A stretch of 64,000 nucleotides of DNA from positions 1,674,001 through 1,738,000 of the forward strand of contig NZ_CP010523.2 of assembly GCF_000828055.2 (NCBI RefSeq), given 5' to 3'. Source of the DNA: Klebsiella variicola. GTDB lineage: Bacteria; Pseudomonadota; Gammaproteobacteria; Enterobacterales; Enterobacteriaceae. Below the pieces are notes generated by a model. That model was not told the DNA's origin, did not search any database, and saw nothing but the letters and a program-made list of their open reading frames with translations. The position numbers were made by a program, and so were the translations under genes. Positions 1-9,351 of this stretch are shown here, one piece after another. Each line of letters opens with the position of its first letter. Positions within the stretch are counted from its first letter, which is position 1.

Positions 1-2
1 CC

Positions 3-1544
3 TTCTCCATTTTCTGCATTATGGGGACCTATTTCGGTCTGCATATCGAAGACTCCATCGCCAACACCCGCGCCATCGGCGCCGTGATGGGCGGCCTGCT
101 CGGCGGCCCGGTGGTCGGCGGGCTGGTGGGGCTGACCGGCGGCCTGCACCGCTACTCGCTGGGGGGAATGACCGCCTTAAGCTGCATGGTCTCCACCATC
201 GTCGAGGGGCTGCTGGGCGGGCTGGTGCACAGCGTGCTGGTCAAACGCGGCCGGCCGGACAAGGTCTTTAGCCCGCTGACCGCCGGGGCGATCACCTTCG
301 TGGCCGAGCTTGTGCAGATGATGATCATTCTGCTGATTGCCCGCCCGTTCCAGGACGCCCTGCATCTGGTGCAGAGCATTGCTGCGCCGATGATGGTCAC
401 CAATACCGTCGGTGCGGCGCTGTTTATGCGCATTCTGCTGGATAAACGGGCGATGTTCGAGAAATACACCTCCGCCTTTTCCGCCACGGCGCTGAAGGTG
501 GCGGCGTCGACCGAGGGGATCCTGCGTCAGGGATTCAACGAAGAGAACAGCATGAAGGTGGCCCAGGTGCTGATCCAGGAGCTGGATATCGGCGCGGTGG
601 CGATCACCGATCGCGACAAGCTGCTGGCGTTTACCGGCATCGGCGACGATCACCATCTGCCGGGCAAGCCTATCTCCTCCTCGTATACGCAACGGGCGAT
701 TGAGACCGGGGAGGTGGTCTACGCCGATGGCAACGAGGTGCCTTACCGCTGCTCGATTCATCCGCACTGTAAGCTGGGGTCGACGCTGGTGATCCCCCTG
801 CGCGGTGAGAACCAGCGGGTGATAGGCACCATTAAACTGTATGAGGCGAAAAATCGCCTGTTCAGTTCGATCAACCGCACCCTCGGGGAGGGGATTGCCC
901 AGCTGCTGTCGGCGCAGATCCTCGCCGGACAGTACGAGCGGCAGAAGGCGCTGCTGACGCAATCTGAAATCAAGCTCCTGCACGCCCAGGTCAACCCGCA
1001 CTTCCTGTTTAACGCGCTTAACACGCTGAAGGCGGTGATCCGCCGCGACAGCGATCAGGCCGGCCAGCTGGTGCAGTATCTGTCGACCTTCTTTCGTAAG
1101 AACCTGAAACGGCCGACGGAAATTGTCACGCTTGCCGATGAGATCGAGCATGTTAACGCCTATCTGCAGATTGAGAAGGCTCGCTTCCAGGCTAACCTGC
1201 AGATCCAGATGGCGGTGCCCGAGGGGCTGGCGCATCACCAGCTGCCCGCTTTCACCCTGCAGCCGATCGTGGAGAACGCCATTAAGCATGGTACATCGCA
1301 ACATCTTGGCGTCGGCGAAATTACCATCCGCGCCAGCCAGGACGATCGCTGGCTGCAGCTGGATATCGAAGATAACGCCGGGCTGTACCGGGCCAACCCC
1401 CAGGCCAGCGGGCTGGGGATGAATCTGGTGGACAGGCGTCTGCGGGCGCGTTTTGGCGCCGACTGCGGCATCAGCGTCACCTGCGAGCCGGAGCGCTTTA
1501 CCCGTGTCACCCTACGTCTGCCCCTGGAGGAGAATGCATGCTGA
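3..1544 (+). CDS. btsS: BtsS pyruvate-sensing histidine kinase, 5' end cut by window
   Basis: Inner-membrane sensor kinase of the BtsS/BtsR system, known in E. coli to sense extracellular pyruvate and to switch on the pyruvate transporter BtsT. The frame is open from base 3, and residues F-S-I-F-C-I precede the first ATG at base 21. They match the inside of E. coli BtsS, so the true start lies upstream and about 50 residues are missing. Visible parts are glycine-rich transmembrane segments of the 5TMR-LYT type, a GAF domain in the middle, then a His_kinase domain with the [15 protein letters not shown] motif carrying the phosphorylated histidine, and a C-terminal ATPase with VENAIKHG. The stop overlaps the btsR start by 7 bases, which indicates translational coupling. 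Confidence 0.96.
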   Translation, partial: FSIFCIMGTYFGLHIEDSIANTRAIGAVMGGLLGGPVVGGLVGLTGGLHRYSLGGMTALSCMVSTIVEGLLGGLVHSVLVKRGRPDKVFSPLTAGAITFVAELVQMMIILLIARPFQDALHLVQSIAAPMMVTNTVGAALFMRILLDKRAMFEKYTSAFSATALKVAASTEGILRQGFNEENSMKVAQVLIQELDIGAVAITDRDKLLAFTGIGDDHHLPGKPISSSYTQRAIETGEVVYADGNEVPYRCSIHPHCKLGSTLVIPLRGENQRVIGTIKLYEAKNRLFSSINRTLGEGIAQLLSAQILAGQYERQKALLTQSEIKLLHAQVNPHFLFNALNTLKAVIRRDSDQAGQLVQYLSTFFRKNLKRPTEIVTLADEIEHVNAYLQIEKARFQANLQIQMAVPEGLAHHQLPAFTLQPIVENAIKHGTSQHLGVGEITIRASQDDRWLQLDIEDNAGLYRANPQASGLGMNLVDRRLRARFGADCGISVTCEPERFTRVTLRLPLEENAC

Positions 1545-2257
1545 GAGTATTGATCGTCGATGATGAGCCGCTGGCGCGGGAAAACCTGCGTATTTTGCTG
1601 GAGACTCAGCGCGATATCGAGATCGTCGGCGAGTGCGGCAACGCGGTGGAGGCGATTGGCGCAGTACATAAGCTGCGCCCTGACGTGCTGTTTCTCGACA
1701 TCCAGATGCCGCGCATCAGCGGTCTGGAGATGGTCGGGATGCTCGACCCGGAGCATCGCCCCTATATCGTGTTTCTCACCGCTTTTGATGAGTACGCGGT
1801 GAAAGCCTTTGAGGAGCACGCTTTTGACTATCTGCTGAAGCCGATTGAGGCCGTGCGGCTGGAGAAAACCCTGGCCCGCCTGCGTCAGGAGCGCAGCCTG
1901 CAGGACGTGTCGCTGCTGGATGACGCCCGGCAGACGCTGAAATACATTCCCTGTACCGGCCACAGCCGTATCTGGCTGCTGCAGATGGAGGATGTGGCCT
2001 TCGTCAGCAGCCGGATGAGCGGCATCTACGTGACCGATCGCGAGGGAAAAGAGGGCTTTACCGAGCTGACCCTGCGCACCCTCGAGAGCCGCACGCCGTT
2101 GCTGCGCTGCCATCGCCAGTATCTGGTGAATATGGCGCACCTGAAGGAGATTCGCCTGGAAGAGAATGGCCAGGCGGAGCTGCTGATGCGCGCCGGGCAA
2201 ACGGTGCCGGTGAGCCGGCGCTATTTAAAAAGCCTGAAAGAAGCGATTGGCCTGTAA
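1538..2257 (+). CDS. btsR: BtsR LytTR-type response regulator
   Basis: Response regulator partner of BtsS, 239 residues. The N-terminal receiver domain has the acidic pair near residues 8-9, the phosphoacceptor D54 in FLDIQMP, and a conserved lysine in LLKPIE. The C-terminal LytTR DNA-binding domain covers roughly residues 135-239 and includes the RCHRQYLVN motif typical of that fold. The start codon lies inside the last codons of btsS, so the two genes form one operon. In E. coli the protein activates btsT. No BtsR target site is evident inside this window, and btsT itself is not here. Confidence 0.96.
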   Translation: MLRVLIVDDEPLARENLRILLETQRDIEIVGECGNAVEAIGAVHKLRPDVLFLDIQMPRISGLEMVGMLDPEHRPYIVFLTAFDEYAVKAFEEHAFDYLLKPIEAVRLEKTLARLRQERSLQDVSLLDDARQTLKYIPCTGHSRIWLLQMEDVAFVSSRMSGIYVTDREGKEGFTELTLRTLESRTPLLRCHRQYLVNMAHLKEIRLEENGQAELLMRAGQTVPVSRRYLKSLKEAIGL

Positions 2258-2304
2258 AACTGCTACACTGCGCCCCATTGCAACATCGACAGTAAAAGGC
2301 ACTC

Positions 2305-2775
2305 ATGCTCAGTAATGATATTCTTCGTAGCCTGCGCTACACCCTGAAAGCCAATAATAACGATATGGTGCGCATTCTTGCGCTTGCCGATATGGAATCC
2401 ACCGCCGCCAGCTTCGATACCTGGATGACGAAAGAGGATGAAGAGGGTTTTGTCCGCTGCCCGGATATTATCCTGTCGGGTTTCCTCAACGGCCTTATCT
2501 ATGACAAGCGCGGCAAAGATGATTCGGCGCCAGAGCTGGCGCTGGAGCGTCGGGTGAATAACAACACGGTGCTGAAAAAGCTGCGGATCGCCTTCTCGCT
2601 GAAAACAGACGATATCCAGGCGATCATGAGCGAGCAGAAATACCGGGTGTCGGTGCCGGAAATCACCGCCATGATGCGCGCCCCGGAGCATAAAAACTAC
2701 CGCGAGTGCGGGGATCAGTTTATGCGCAACTTCCTGCGCGGGTTGACCCACCGGGTGCATCACCCGAAGGCGTGA
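2305..2775 (+). CDS. yehS: YehS, DUF1456 family protein
   Basis: 156-residue cytoplasmic protein matching E. coli YehS. It consists of two similar helical DUF1456 units of about 70 residues. The first begins LSNDILRSLRYTLKANN and the second NNNTVLKKLRIAFSLK, and each starts with a leucine-rich helix followed by a short acidic segment. No catalytic motif is visible and the function is unknown. It starts 47 bases after btsR, with its own AT-containing leader, and it ends just before a REP element and a terminator shared with metG. Synteny with btsSR is conserved in enterobacteria. Confidence 0.93.
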   Translation: MLSNDILRSLRYTLKANNNDMVRILALADMESTAASFDTWMTKEDEEGFVRCPDIILSGFLNGLIYDKRGKDDSAPELALERRVNNNTVLKKLRIAFSLKTDDIQAIMSEQKYRVSVPEITAMMRAPEHKNYRECGDQFMRNFLRGLTHRVHHPKA

Positions 2776-2850
2776 TGTTTAGCCGGGTGGCGGCTTCGCC
2801 TTACCCGGCCGACAAAACCCGTAGGCCCGTGTAAACGTAGCGCCGCCGGG
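2776..2850. repeat. REP/BIME-type palindromic element
   Basis: An imperfect inverted repeat has arms GCCGGGT (2782-2788) and ACCCGGC (2803-2809), followed by a partner half near 2840-2850 (gcgccgccgggc). Sequence and position, between convergent gene ends, are those of enterobacterial REP elements, which usually protect mRNA 3' ends or bind gyrase and IHF. Confidence 0.75.
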
Positions 2851-2851
2851 C

Positions 2852-2885
2852 AAAAAAAAAGCCGGAGATACTCTCCGGCTTTTTT
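2852..2885. terminator. Bidirectional intrinsic terminator between yehS and metG
   Basis: The perfect 8-bp stem GCCGGAGA-TAC-TCTCCGGC (2861-2879) has nine A residues on its left and a T run on its right. It can therefore terminate yehS on the plus strand and metG, whose stop codon lies 2 bases further on, on the minus strand. Confidence 0.92.
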
Positions 2886-2886
2886 G

Positions 2887-4920
2887 TTATTTCACCTGCT
2901 GACCCGGCTTCGCGCCGTCGTCAGGGCTTAACAGGAAGATATCCTTCCCGCCAGGGCCGGCGGCCATCACCATGCCCTCGGAGATGCCGAAGCGCATTTT
3001 CCGCGGCGCCAGGTTGGCGACCATCACCGTCAGGCGGCCAATCAGCGGCTGCGGATCCGGGTAAGCGGAGCGGATGCCGGAGAAGACGTTACGTTTTTCG
3101 CCGCCGAGATCCAGCGTCAGGCGCAGCAGCTTGTCGGAGCCCTCGACGAATTCCGCGTTTTCAATCAGCGCCACGCGCAGATCGACTTTGGCGAAATCGT
3201 CAAAGGTGATGGTCTCCTGAATCGGATCGTCCGCCAGCGGACCGGTGACCGGCGCCGCGGTGGCTTTCACCTCTTCTTTAGAGGCTTCCACCAGCGCTTC
3301 CACCTGTTTCATCTCGATGCGGTTATACAGCGCTTTAAACGGATTGACCTTATGCGCCAGCAGCGGCTGCTGAATGGCATCCCAGCTGAGTTCGCTGTTG
3401 AGGAACGCTTCCGCACGCGCCGCCAGCTGCGGCAGCACCGGCTTCAGCCAGGTCATCAGCACGCGGAACATGTTCAGACCCATGGTGCAGATGGCCTGCA
3501 GGTCGGCGTCGCGGCCTTCCTGTTTCGCCACCACCCACGGCGCCTGCTCATCGACGTAGCGGTTAGCCACGTCGGCGAGGGCCATGATTTCGCGGATTGC
3601 CTTACCGAACTCGCGGCTGTCCCATGCTTCGCCGATGCTTTCCGCCGCGTCGGTGAAGGTTTTATACAGCGCCGGGTCGGCCAGCTCAGCGGCCAGCACG
3701 CCGTCGAAACGCTTGCTGATAAAGCCGGCGTTGCGCGAGGCGAGGTTAACCACCTTGTTGACGATGTCGGCGTTCACGCGCTGCACGAAATCTTCCAGGT
3801 TCAGGTCGATGTCATCGATGCGCGAAGAGAGCTTGGCGGTGTAGTAGTAGCGCAGGCTGTCAGCGTCGAAATGATTTAACCAGGTGCTGGCCTTGATAAA
3901 GGTCCCACGCGACTTGGACATCTTCGCGCCGTTAACCGTCACGTAGCCGTGCACGAACAGGTTAGTCGGCTTACGGAAGTTGCTGCCTTCCAGCATTGCC
4001 GGCCAGAACAGGCTGTGGAAGTAGACAATGTCCTTGCCGATAAAGTGATACAGCTCGGCCGTGGAGTCTTTCTTCCAGTATTCGTCGAAGCTGGTGGTGT
4101 CGCCGCGCTTGTCGCACAGGTTCTTGAAGGAGCCCATGTAGCCGATCGGCGCGTCCAGCCAGACGTAGAAATATTTGCCCGGCGCGTTGGGAATTTCGAA
4201 GCCGAAGTACGGCGCATCGCGGGAGATGTCCCACTGCTGCAGGCCGGATTCGAACCACTCCTGCATTTTGTTCGCTACCTGCTCCTGCAGCGCGCCGCTG
4301 CGGGTCCACGCCTGCAGCATTTCGCTGAACGACGGCAGGTCGAAGAAGAAGTGCTCGGAGTCACGCATTACCGGCGTAGCGCCGGAGACCACCGATTTCG
4401 GGTCGATAAGTTCGGTGGGGCTGTAGGTCGCGCCGCACACTTCGCAGTTATCGCCATACTGGTCCGGAGATTTGCACTTCGGACAGGTGCCTTTCACAAA
4501 ACGGTCCGGCAGGAACATGCCTTTTTCCGGATCGTAGAGCTGAGAGATGGTGCGGTTTTTAATAAAACCGTTCTCTTTCAGGCGGGTGTAGATAAGCTCC
4601 GACAGCTCGCGGTTCTCGTCGCTGTGCGTCGAGTGATAGTTATCATAGCTGATGTCGAAGCCGGCAAAATCGGTCTGATGCTCCTGACTCATTTCGCCAA
4701 TCATCTGCTCCGGAGTGATACCGAGCTGCTGCGCTTTGAGCATGATCGGCGTGCCGTGGGCGTCGTCGGCGCAGATGAAGTTGACCTCGTGGCCGCGCAT
4801 TCGCTGGTAACGGACCCAGACATCAGCCTGGATGTGCTCCAGCATGTGGCCGAGGTGGATGGAGCCGTTGGCGTACGGCAGGGCGCACGTTACCAGAATT
4901 TTCTTCGCGACTTGAGTCAT
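2887..4920 (-). CDS. metG: Methionyl-tRNA synthetase
   Basis: Charges initiator and elongator tRNA-Met with methionine, using ATP, in the cytoplasm. The product is 677 residues, the E. coli length, when read from the ATG at 4920 ([10 protein letters not shown]). An in-frame start further upstream would add 16 residues absent from the family and was not used. Visible motifs are the class I signature HLGH near residue 21, a Cys4 zinc-binding knuckle ([18 protein letters not shown]), the KMSKS loop (AKMSKSRGT) and a C-terminal tRNA-binding OB fold ([10 protein letters not shown]) that also dimerises the enzyme. The gene is divergent from mrp across a 153-base promoter region, an arrangement conserved in E. 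coli. Confidence 0.98.
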   Translation of the reverse strand: MTQVAKKILVTCALPYANGSIHLGHMLEHIQADVWVRYQRMRGHEVNFICADDAHGTPIMLKAQQLGITPEQMIGEMSQEHQTDFAGFDISYDNYHSTHSDENRELSELIYTRLKENGFIKNRTISQLYDPEKGMFLPDRFVKGTCPKCKSPDQYGDNCEVCGATYSPTELIDPKSVVSGATPVMRDSEHFFFDLPSFSEMLQAWTRSGALQEQVANKMQEWFESGLQQWDISRDAPYFGFEIPNAPGKYFYVWLDAPIGYMGSFKNLCDKRGDTTSFDEYWKKDSTAELYHFIGKDIVYFHSLFWPAMLEGSNFRKPTNLFVHGYVTVNGAKMSKSRGTFIKASTWLNHFDADSLRYYYTAKLSSRIDDIDLNLEDFVQRVNADIVNKVVNLASRNAGFISKRFDGVLAAELADPALYKTFTDAAESIGEAWDSREFGKAIREIMALADVANRYVDEQAPWVVAKQEGRDADLQAICTMGLNMFRVLMTWLKPVLPQLAARAEAFLNSELSWDAIQQPLLAHKVNPFKALYNRIEMKQVEALVEASKEEVKATAAPVTGPLADDPIQETITFDDFAKVDLRVALIENAEFVEGSDKLLRLTLDLGGEKRNVFSGIRSAYPDPQPLIGRLTVMVANLAPRKMRFGISEGMVMAAGPGGKDIFLLSPDDGAKPGQQVK

Positions 4921-5073
4921 AGTGAGCATTACATCTTCTGTTGTAAAAAGGGCTTCCGATATTACCAAAAGGGCTGTGGGTGCGCCATAAATGGCTGCCC
5001 ATATATGGATAATCGTTAGCTGTGATAAACTCTGTGATTACTGAAAGCATCTCAAAACAACAAAGGAGTCGGG

Positions 5074-6183
5074 ATGAATTCGCAATCCCAGGCCAAATCC
5101 CCTGAGCGCCTACGTGCGATGGTCGCCGGGACGCTGGCCAATTTCCAGCACCCAACCCTGAAGCATAATCTCACCGCCCTCAAGGCGCTGCACCATGTCG
5201 CCTGGCTGGACGATACCGTTCATATTGAGCTGCAGATGCCGTTCGTCTGGAGCAGCGCCTTCGAAGTGCTGAAAGAGCAGTGCAGCGCCGAGCTGCTGCG
5301 CATCACCGGCGCGAAGGCCATCGACTGGAAGCTGACCCACAGCATCGCGACCCTCAAGCGCGTGAAAAACCAGCCCGGGGTCAACGGCGTGAAGAACATT
5401 ATCGCCATCAGCTCCGGCAAAGGCGGCGTCGGTAAATCTTCTACTGCCGTAAACCTGGCGCTGGCCCTGGCGGCGGAAGGGGCGAAGGTGGGCATTCTTG
5501 ATGCCGATATCTACGGTCCGTCGATTCCGACCATGCTGGGCGCCGAAGACAGTCGCCCGACCTCACCGGACGGCACCCATATGGCGCCGATCATCAAGTA
5601 TGGCCTGGCCACCAACTCTATCGGCTACCTGGTGACTGACGACAACGCCATGGTCTGGCGTGGTCCGATGGCCAGCAAGGCGCTGATGCAGATGCTGCAG
5701 GAGACCCTGTGGCCGGATCTTGATTACCTGGTGCTGGATATGCCGCCGGGCACCGGCGACATCCAGCTGACCCTGGCGCAGAACATTCCGGTGACCGGTG
5801 CGGTGGTGGTCACCACGCCGCAGGACATCGCGCTGATCGACGCCAAAAAAGGCATCGTGATGTTCGAGAAAGTGGAAGTGCCGGTGCTGGGGATCGTGGA
5901 AAACATGAGCATGCATATCTGCAGCAACTGCGGGCACCACGAGCCTATCTTCGGCACCGGCGGCGCGCAAAAACTGGCCGAGAAATACCACACCCAGCTG
6001 CTGGGTCAGCTGCCGCTGCATATTACGCTGCGGGAAGATCTGGATAACGGCACGCCGACGGTGGTGGCGCGTCCGGACAGCGAATTTACCGACATCTACC
6101 GCCAGCTGGCGGGCCGGGTGGCGGCCCAGATGTACTGGCAGGGAGAAGTGATCCCGGGTGAGATTGCCTTCCGCGCCGTTTAA
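5074..6183 (+). CDS. mrp: Mrp/ApbC iron-sulfur cluster carrier ATPase
   Basis: 369-residue P-loop ATPase that binds and delivers Fe-S clusters to apoproteins, known in Salmonella as ApbC. An N-terminal MIP18-like (DUF59) domain spans about residues 1-95. The NTPase domain has the deviant Walker A SGKGGVGKSS near residue 111. The C-terminal CxxC (CSNC) is the site of cluster binding in the family. The ATG at 5074 is preceded by AAAGGAGTCGGG, a strong ribosome-binding site. The gene is transcribed away from metG and its stop overlaps the convergent acetyltransferase gene by 4 bases. Confidence 0.97.
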   Translation: MNSQSQAKSPERLRAMVAGTLANFQHPTLKHNLTALKALHHVAWLDDTVHIELQMPFVWSSAFEVLKEQCSAELLRITGAKAIDWKLTHSIATLKRVKNQPGVNGVKNIIAISSGKGGVGKSSTAVNLALALAAEGAKVGILDADIYGPSIPTMLGAEDSRPTSPDGTHMAPIIKYGLATNSIGYLVTDDNAMVWRGPMASKALMQMLQETLWPDLDYLVLDMPPGTGDIQLTLAQNIPVTGAVVVTTPQDIALIDAKKGIVMFEKVEVPVLGIVENMSMHICSNCGHHEPIFGTGGAQKLAEKYHTQLLGQLPLHITLREDLDNGTPTVVARPDSEFTDIYRQLAGRVAAQMYWQGEVIPGEIAFRAV

Positions 6184-6641
6184 GGCCGCGGCGAGCGCAT
6201 CAGCCAGTATCTGCCCTCGGGCGACGCGCCCTGTGCTTCGATGGTCCAGCCATGACGCTGGTAGAAGCGCAGGGCGTTTTTATTTTCCATCAGGCATTTC
6301 AGCGTTCCGCTGGCGGTAAAGCTCCGTTCGACCTGCGCCAGCAGCGCGCTGCCGATATGTTTGCCCTGCCAGTCGGGGTCGACAAACAGATGGTGAAGGA
6401 AATTATCGGCGGTCCATACGGCGGCAAAGCCCACCGGCTGGCCGTCGCATTCCGCGACCCACAGTTGTTCATCCGCGGTGGCGGCATCGAAATCCTCCAG
6501 CCGCCACGCCGCGGCGGGAAGCCAGGTCCACGATAAACTGCGCGCCCGCAGGAAGATCTGGCGCAGCGCCGGAGAGTCCGCTGGCTCGCCGGGGCGGACG
6601 TGGAGGTTGCGCGGATCAGCGATGATAGAAGATCTCGCCAT
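6180..6641 (-). CDS. GNAT family N-acetyltransferase
   Basis: 153-residue protein with a GNAT fold. The acetyl-CoA loop is read as DWQGKHIGSALL (Q/R-x-x-G-x-G/A form), preceded by the strand FLHHLFVDP, and the C-terminal part NKNALRFYQRHGW is typical of the family. The acceptor substrate cannot be told from sequence. The only plausible ATG, at 6641, lies inside the last 26 bases of rcnB, so translation is probably coupled to rcnB. No clear Shine-Dalgarno sequence precedes it. It converges with mrp, with a 4-base overlap of stops. Confidence 0.88.
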   Translation of the reverse strand: MARSSIIADPRNLHVRPGEPADSPALRQIFLRARSLSWTWLPAAAWRLEDFDAATADEQLWVAECDGQPVGFAAVWTADNFLHHLFVDPDWQGKHIGSALLAQVERSFTASGTLKCLMENKNALRFYQRHGWTIEAQGASPEGRYWLMRSPRP

Positions 6642-6933
6642 CGTACACTTTGAGGATTTTGCCTTCGGTATCGGTGATCAGCACGTAGTTACCGCCCATG
6701 TAGGTCCAGTGGCTGCCGGCGTCCGGTGCAGGCAGGTTACGCTGCTGCCACTGTTTGATGTTGTATTCCGGGGTGAGGTACATCGCCGGAACGGTGTCGC
6801 CGATGTGAAACTGGGTGAAATCGGCAGTGAACTCTTTCAGCGCATACTGATCGATCCCCGCGGCAGTAGCCGTCCAGCTGGCGCCAGCGGTGGCAAGAAG
6901 TACGCCCAGAAGCATCATTTTTGTTTTACGCAT
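6616..6933 (-). CDS. rcnB: RcnB-type periplasmic nickel/cobalt homeostasis protein
   Basis: 105-residue secreted protein that matches E. coli RcnB along its length, including GDTVPEMY-like GDTVPAMY, EYNIKQWQ, RNLPAPDAG.HWTYMGG and the C-terminal KVYDGEIFYHR. In E. coli RcnB is periplasmic and tunes Ni/Co export by RcnA. The start at 6933 (MRKTKMMLLGV) is preceded by GAGGAAATT and gives a typical signal peptide ending near ATAAG; an earlier ATG would add nine residues before it. The rcnA exporter and rcnR repressor, its neighbours in E. coli, are not beside it here. The next gene overlaps its 3' end. Confidence 0.9.
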   Translation of the reverse strand: MRKTKMMLLGVLLATAGASWTATAAGIDQYALKEFTADFTQFHIGDTVPAMYLTPEYNIKQWQQRNLPAPDAGSHWTYMGGNYVLITDTEGKILKVYDGEIFYHR

Positions 6934-7116
6934 AATTTCCTCAATATTACCTGGACTCAAATTAGCAGCCTCGTATCATTCCTGATGCGTTGCTGAAATG
7001 GCAAGCACTGGATTTTTAAAAAGTGTAAGCAAAACACGGCACAAGTCTTGCGCCGCTTGCGTTGCAGCGACGGTGATGCGTATTTTGGGAGCAATCTGAA
7101 GCAGGGGAGAATCGGC

Positions 7117-8016
7117 ATGTTCAGGCTGGAAGATCTGACCTTATTTGTCCGCGCCGCGGCACTGGGCAGTTTTAGCGACGCGGCGCGCGAGGCCGGACAG
7201 CAGCCGGCGCAGGTGAGCGCGGCGATTAAGCGTCTGGAGACGATCCTCAATATTCGCCTGTTTGCCCGTTCGACCCGCAGCCTGCGCCTGACGCCGGAGG
7301 GGGAAACCTGGCTGCCCTACGCCACTCAGATGCTCGATACCCTCGAGGCCGGTCTGCAGAAGATCCAGACCCCGGACGATGAAGTTCGCGGCATGTTGCA
7401 GATTGCCGTGCCGTCGGACCTCGGGCGTAACCTGCTCCTGACCCTGTTCCGAGATTTCCGCCAACGCCACCCGGCGCTGCGTTTGCGGTTGCTCTTTTCC
7501 GACCAGCTAACCGACGTGTTTAAAGATCCGGTGGACGTCGCGTTTCGCTATGGCAATAACGACGATGCCTCGTTTATCTCGCTGCCGGTGGCGCCGGAAA
7601 ATCGTCGGGTGCTGGTGGCCTCGCCTGAGTGGATCGCCCGCCACGGCGAACCGCAGACCCTCGAGGAGCTCAGCCAGCACAATGCGTTGATCTACATTTT
7701 GCGCGGCCGTCCGTTCGACCGCTGGTCGCTGAGCCTCGACGGTGTGGTTCAGCAGCAGAAGGTCTCCGGCACGGTGATGAGCGACGACGCCGAGGTGATC
7801 CGTCGGCTGGCGGTGGCCGGGGAGGGCATTGCCTATAAATCGATGCTCGACGTCAGCGACGATCTGCGGGCGGGGCGCCTGCGGCGCCTGCTGCCGCGTT
7901 ATCAGGGGGATGTGGTGCCGTTGAATCTGATTTGCCCGCACCGCAAACAGCTCTCTGCCGCGGTGCGTTTGTTATATGAAGAGGTGAAATCACATTGTGA
8001 AGGGCTTAATGCCTGA
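7117..8016 (+). CDS. LysR family transcriptional regulator
   Basis: 299-residue LysR regulator. The N-terminal winged helix (FRLEDLTLFVRAAALGSFSDAAREAG...VSAAIKRLE) is followed by the usual linker helix and a periplasmic-binding-like effector domain of about 200 residues. The ATG at 7117 was chosen because it follows CAGGGGAGA and puts the helix-turn-helix at the normal place. Sequence type (FARSTRSLRLTPEG) is that of the large group of LysR regulators near YafC/DsdC-like proteins; the effector is unknown. The gene converges with the purine permease (11-base overlap), so it is probably not the operon's regulator. Its likely target is unknown. Confidence 0.9.
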   Translation: MFRLEDLTLFVRAAALGSFSDAAREAGQQPAQVSAAIKRLETILNIRLFARSTRSLRLTPEGETWLPYATQMLDTLEAGLQKIQTPDDEVRGMLQIAVPSDLGRNLLLTLFRDFRQRHPALRLRLLFSDQLTDVFKDPVDVAFRYGNNDDASFISLPVAPENRRVLVASPEWIARHGEPQTLEELSQHNALIYILRGRPFDRWSLSLDGVVQQQKVSGTVMSDDAEVIRRLAVAGEGIAYKSMLDVSDDLRAGRLRRLLPRYQGDVVPLNLICPHRKQLSAAVRLLYEEVKSHCEGLNA

Positions 8017-9349
8017 CTAAGGTCGCGAAGTAATACACCAGCGGGACAGCCAGCACCCACAGGCCAATCGGGATTTCCCGCCACTTGCCGGCGATAGCCT
8101 TGATCACAATGTAAAACAGCAGCCCGCCGGCAATCCCGGTGCCGAAGCTGTTGGCGATAAGGGTGATCATCACCATCATCAGCACCGGCAGCCCGTCGGT
8201 GAAGTTGCCAAGATCCACTTTGCGCAGGCCGCTGAACATGTTGAGGCCAATCAGGATCAGCGCTGGGGCGGTGGCTTCTTTCGGGATCATCAACGCCACC
8301 GGCGTGAACAGCAGCATCAGCAGGAACATTACCGCCGCCGACAGGGCGGTGAGGCCGGTTTTGCCGCCGGCTTCCGCTGCCGCCGAAGACTCAATCAGTG
8401 CCGTCGCCGCCGGGATGCCCACCCATGGGCCGAGCGCGGCGGCAATCGAATCGACCATAAACGGGCGATTAATCTGCGGCATGTTGCCTTCTTCATCCAG
8501 CAGCCCCGCCTCGCCGCCCACCGCCAGCGTCGTCCCCATGGTGGAGAAAAACTCAGAAGCGAAAAAGACGAACAGGAACGGCAGGAAGGCGATGTTTAAC
8601 GCCCCCAGCAGGTCAACCTGCCCCAGCACCGGGGTTAGCGAATGGGGAACGTCGATAAAACTTGTCGGCAGATGGGTGACGCCGAAGGGGATGCCCACCA
8701 GCGTGGCGCACAGAATGGCCCACAAAATCGCGCCCGGAACCTTACGCGCCTGCAGGGCTATCGCCAGGAACAGGCCGCACAGCGCCACCAGCGCGCCGGG
8801 GGCGAGAAAGTCGCCGAGCATCAGCGCGTTGGTTTTCGCATTGGCCAGCACCAGCCCGGCATTGCGAAAGCCGAGGACGGCGACAAACAGGCCGATGGAG
8901 GCGGTGAGCCCCAGCTTGATCGACTGCGGTACCGAGCGGGTGACCACTTCGCGCAGGCCAAAGCGGGTCAGCAGGAAGAAGAGGATCCCCGACCAGCAGG
9001 CAATCCCGAGGCCAGTCTGCCAGCCAATCCCTTCGCTACCGGCCAGCGTCACTCCCACCAGCACCGAGCCGCCAATCCCCGGGCCAACGATAAACGGCAG
9101 GTTGGCATAAAACGCCATCAGCAGAGAGCCGACGACGAAGACCAGAATGGTGCCGGTGGTGGCGGCGCCTTTGTCCATCCCGCCGATCGCCAGCAGCCCC
9201 GGGATGACCACCAGTAAATAGGCGGCGGCGAGAAAGCCGGTGATCCCGGCCAAGCATTCAGTGCGTAGCGTACCGCCGCGCGAGCGCAGCGCAAAGCGGC
9301 GCTCCAGCCAGTTAGCGCGGTCGGATGAGTGAAGTGTGTTATCGGCCAT
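8006..9349 (-). CDS. NCS2-family purine permease (AzgA/AdeP type)
   Basis: 447-residue inner-membrane transporter with about 13-14 hydrophobic segments. The family pattern is clear: TECLAGITGFLAAAYLLVV at the first segment, GPGIGG in place of the QN-G region, and FFSTMGTTLAVGG.AGLLDEEG in the middle, as in the adenine/guanine-hypoxanthine permeases AdeP, AdeQ, GhxP and GhxQ. Because its start codon lies 2 bases after the stop of the adenine deaminase gene, adenine import by proton symport is the natural inference. The substrate itself cannot be read from sequence. Confidence 0.88.
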   Translation of the reverse strand: MADNTLHSSDRANWLERRFALRSRGGTLRTECLAGITGFLAAAYLLVVIPGLLAIGGMDKGAATTGTILVFVVGSLLMAFYANLPFIVGPGIGGSVLVGVTLAGSEGIGWQTGLGIACWSGILFFLLTRFGLREVVTRSVPQSIKLGLTASIGLFVAVLGFRNAGLVLANAKTNALMLGDFLAPGALVALCGLFLAIALQARKVPGAILWAILCATLVGIPFGVTHLPTSFIDVPHSLTPVLGQVDLLGALNIAFLPFLFVFFASEFFSTMGTTLAVGGEAGLLDEEGNMPQINRPFMVDSIAAALGPWVGIPAATALIESSAAAEAGGKTGLTALSAAVMFLLMLLFTPVALMIPKEATAPALILIGLNMFSGLRKVDLGNFTDGLPVLMMVMITLIANSFGTGIAGGLLFYIVIKAIAGKWREIPIGLWVLAVPLVYYFATLVRH

Positions 9350-9351
9350 GC

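Noticed and set aside
177-1304. 375-codon minus-strand frame opposite btsS
   Set aside because: Antisense shadow of a gene with full kinase motifs.
3949-5019. 356-codon open frame on the plus strand opposite metG
   Set aside because: It is fully antisense to metG, which has all synthetase motifs. Long antisense frames are common in GC-rich genes, and the translation shows no domain.
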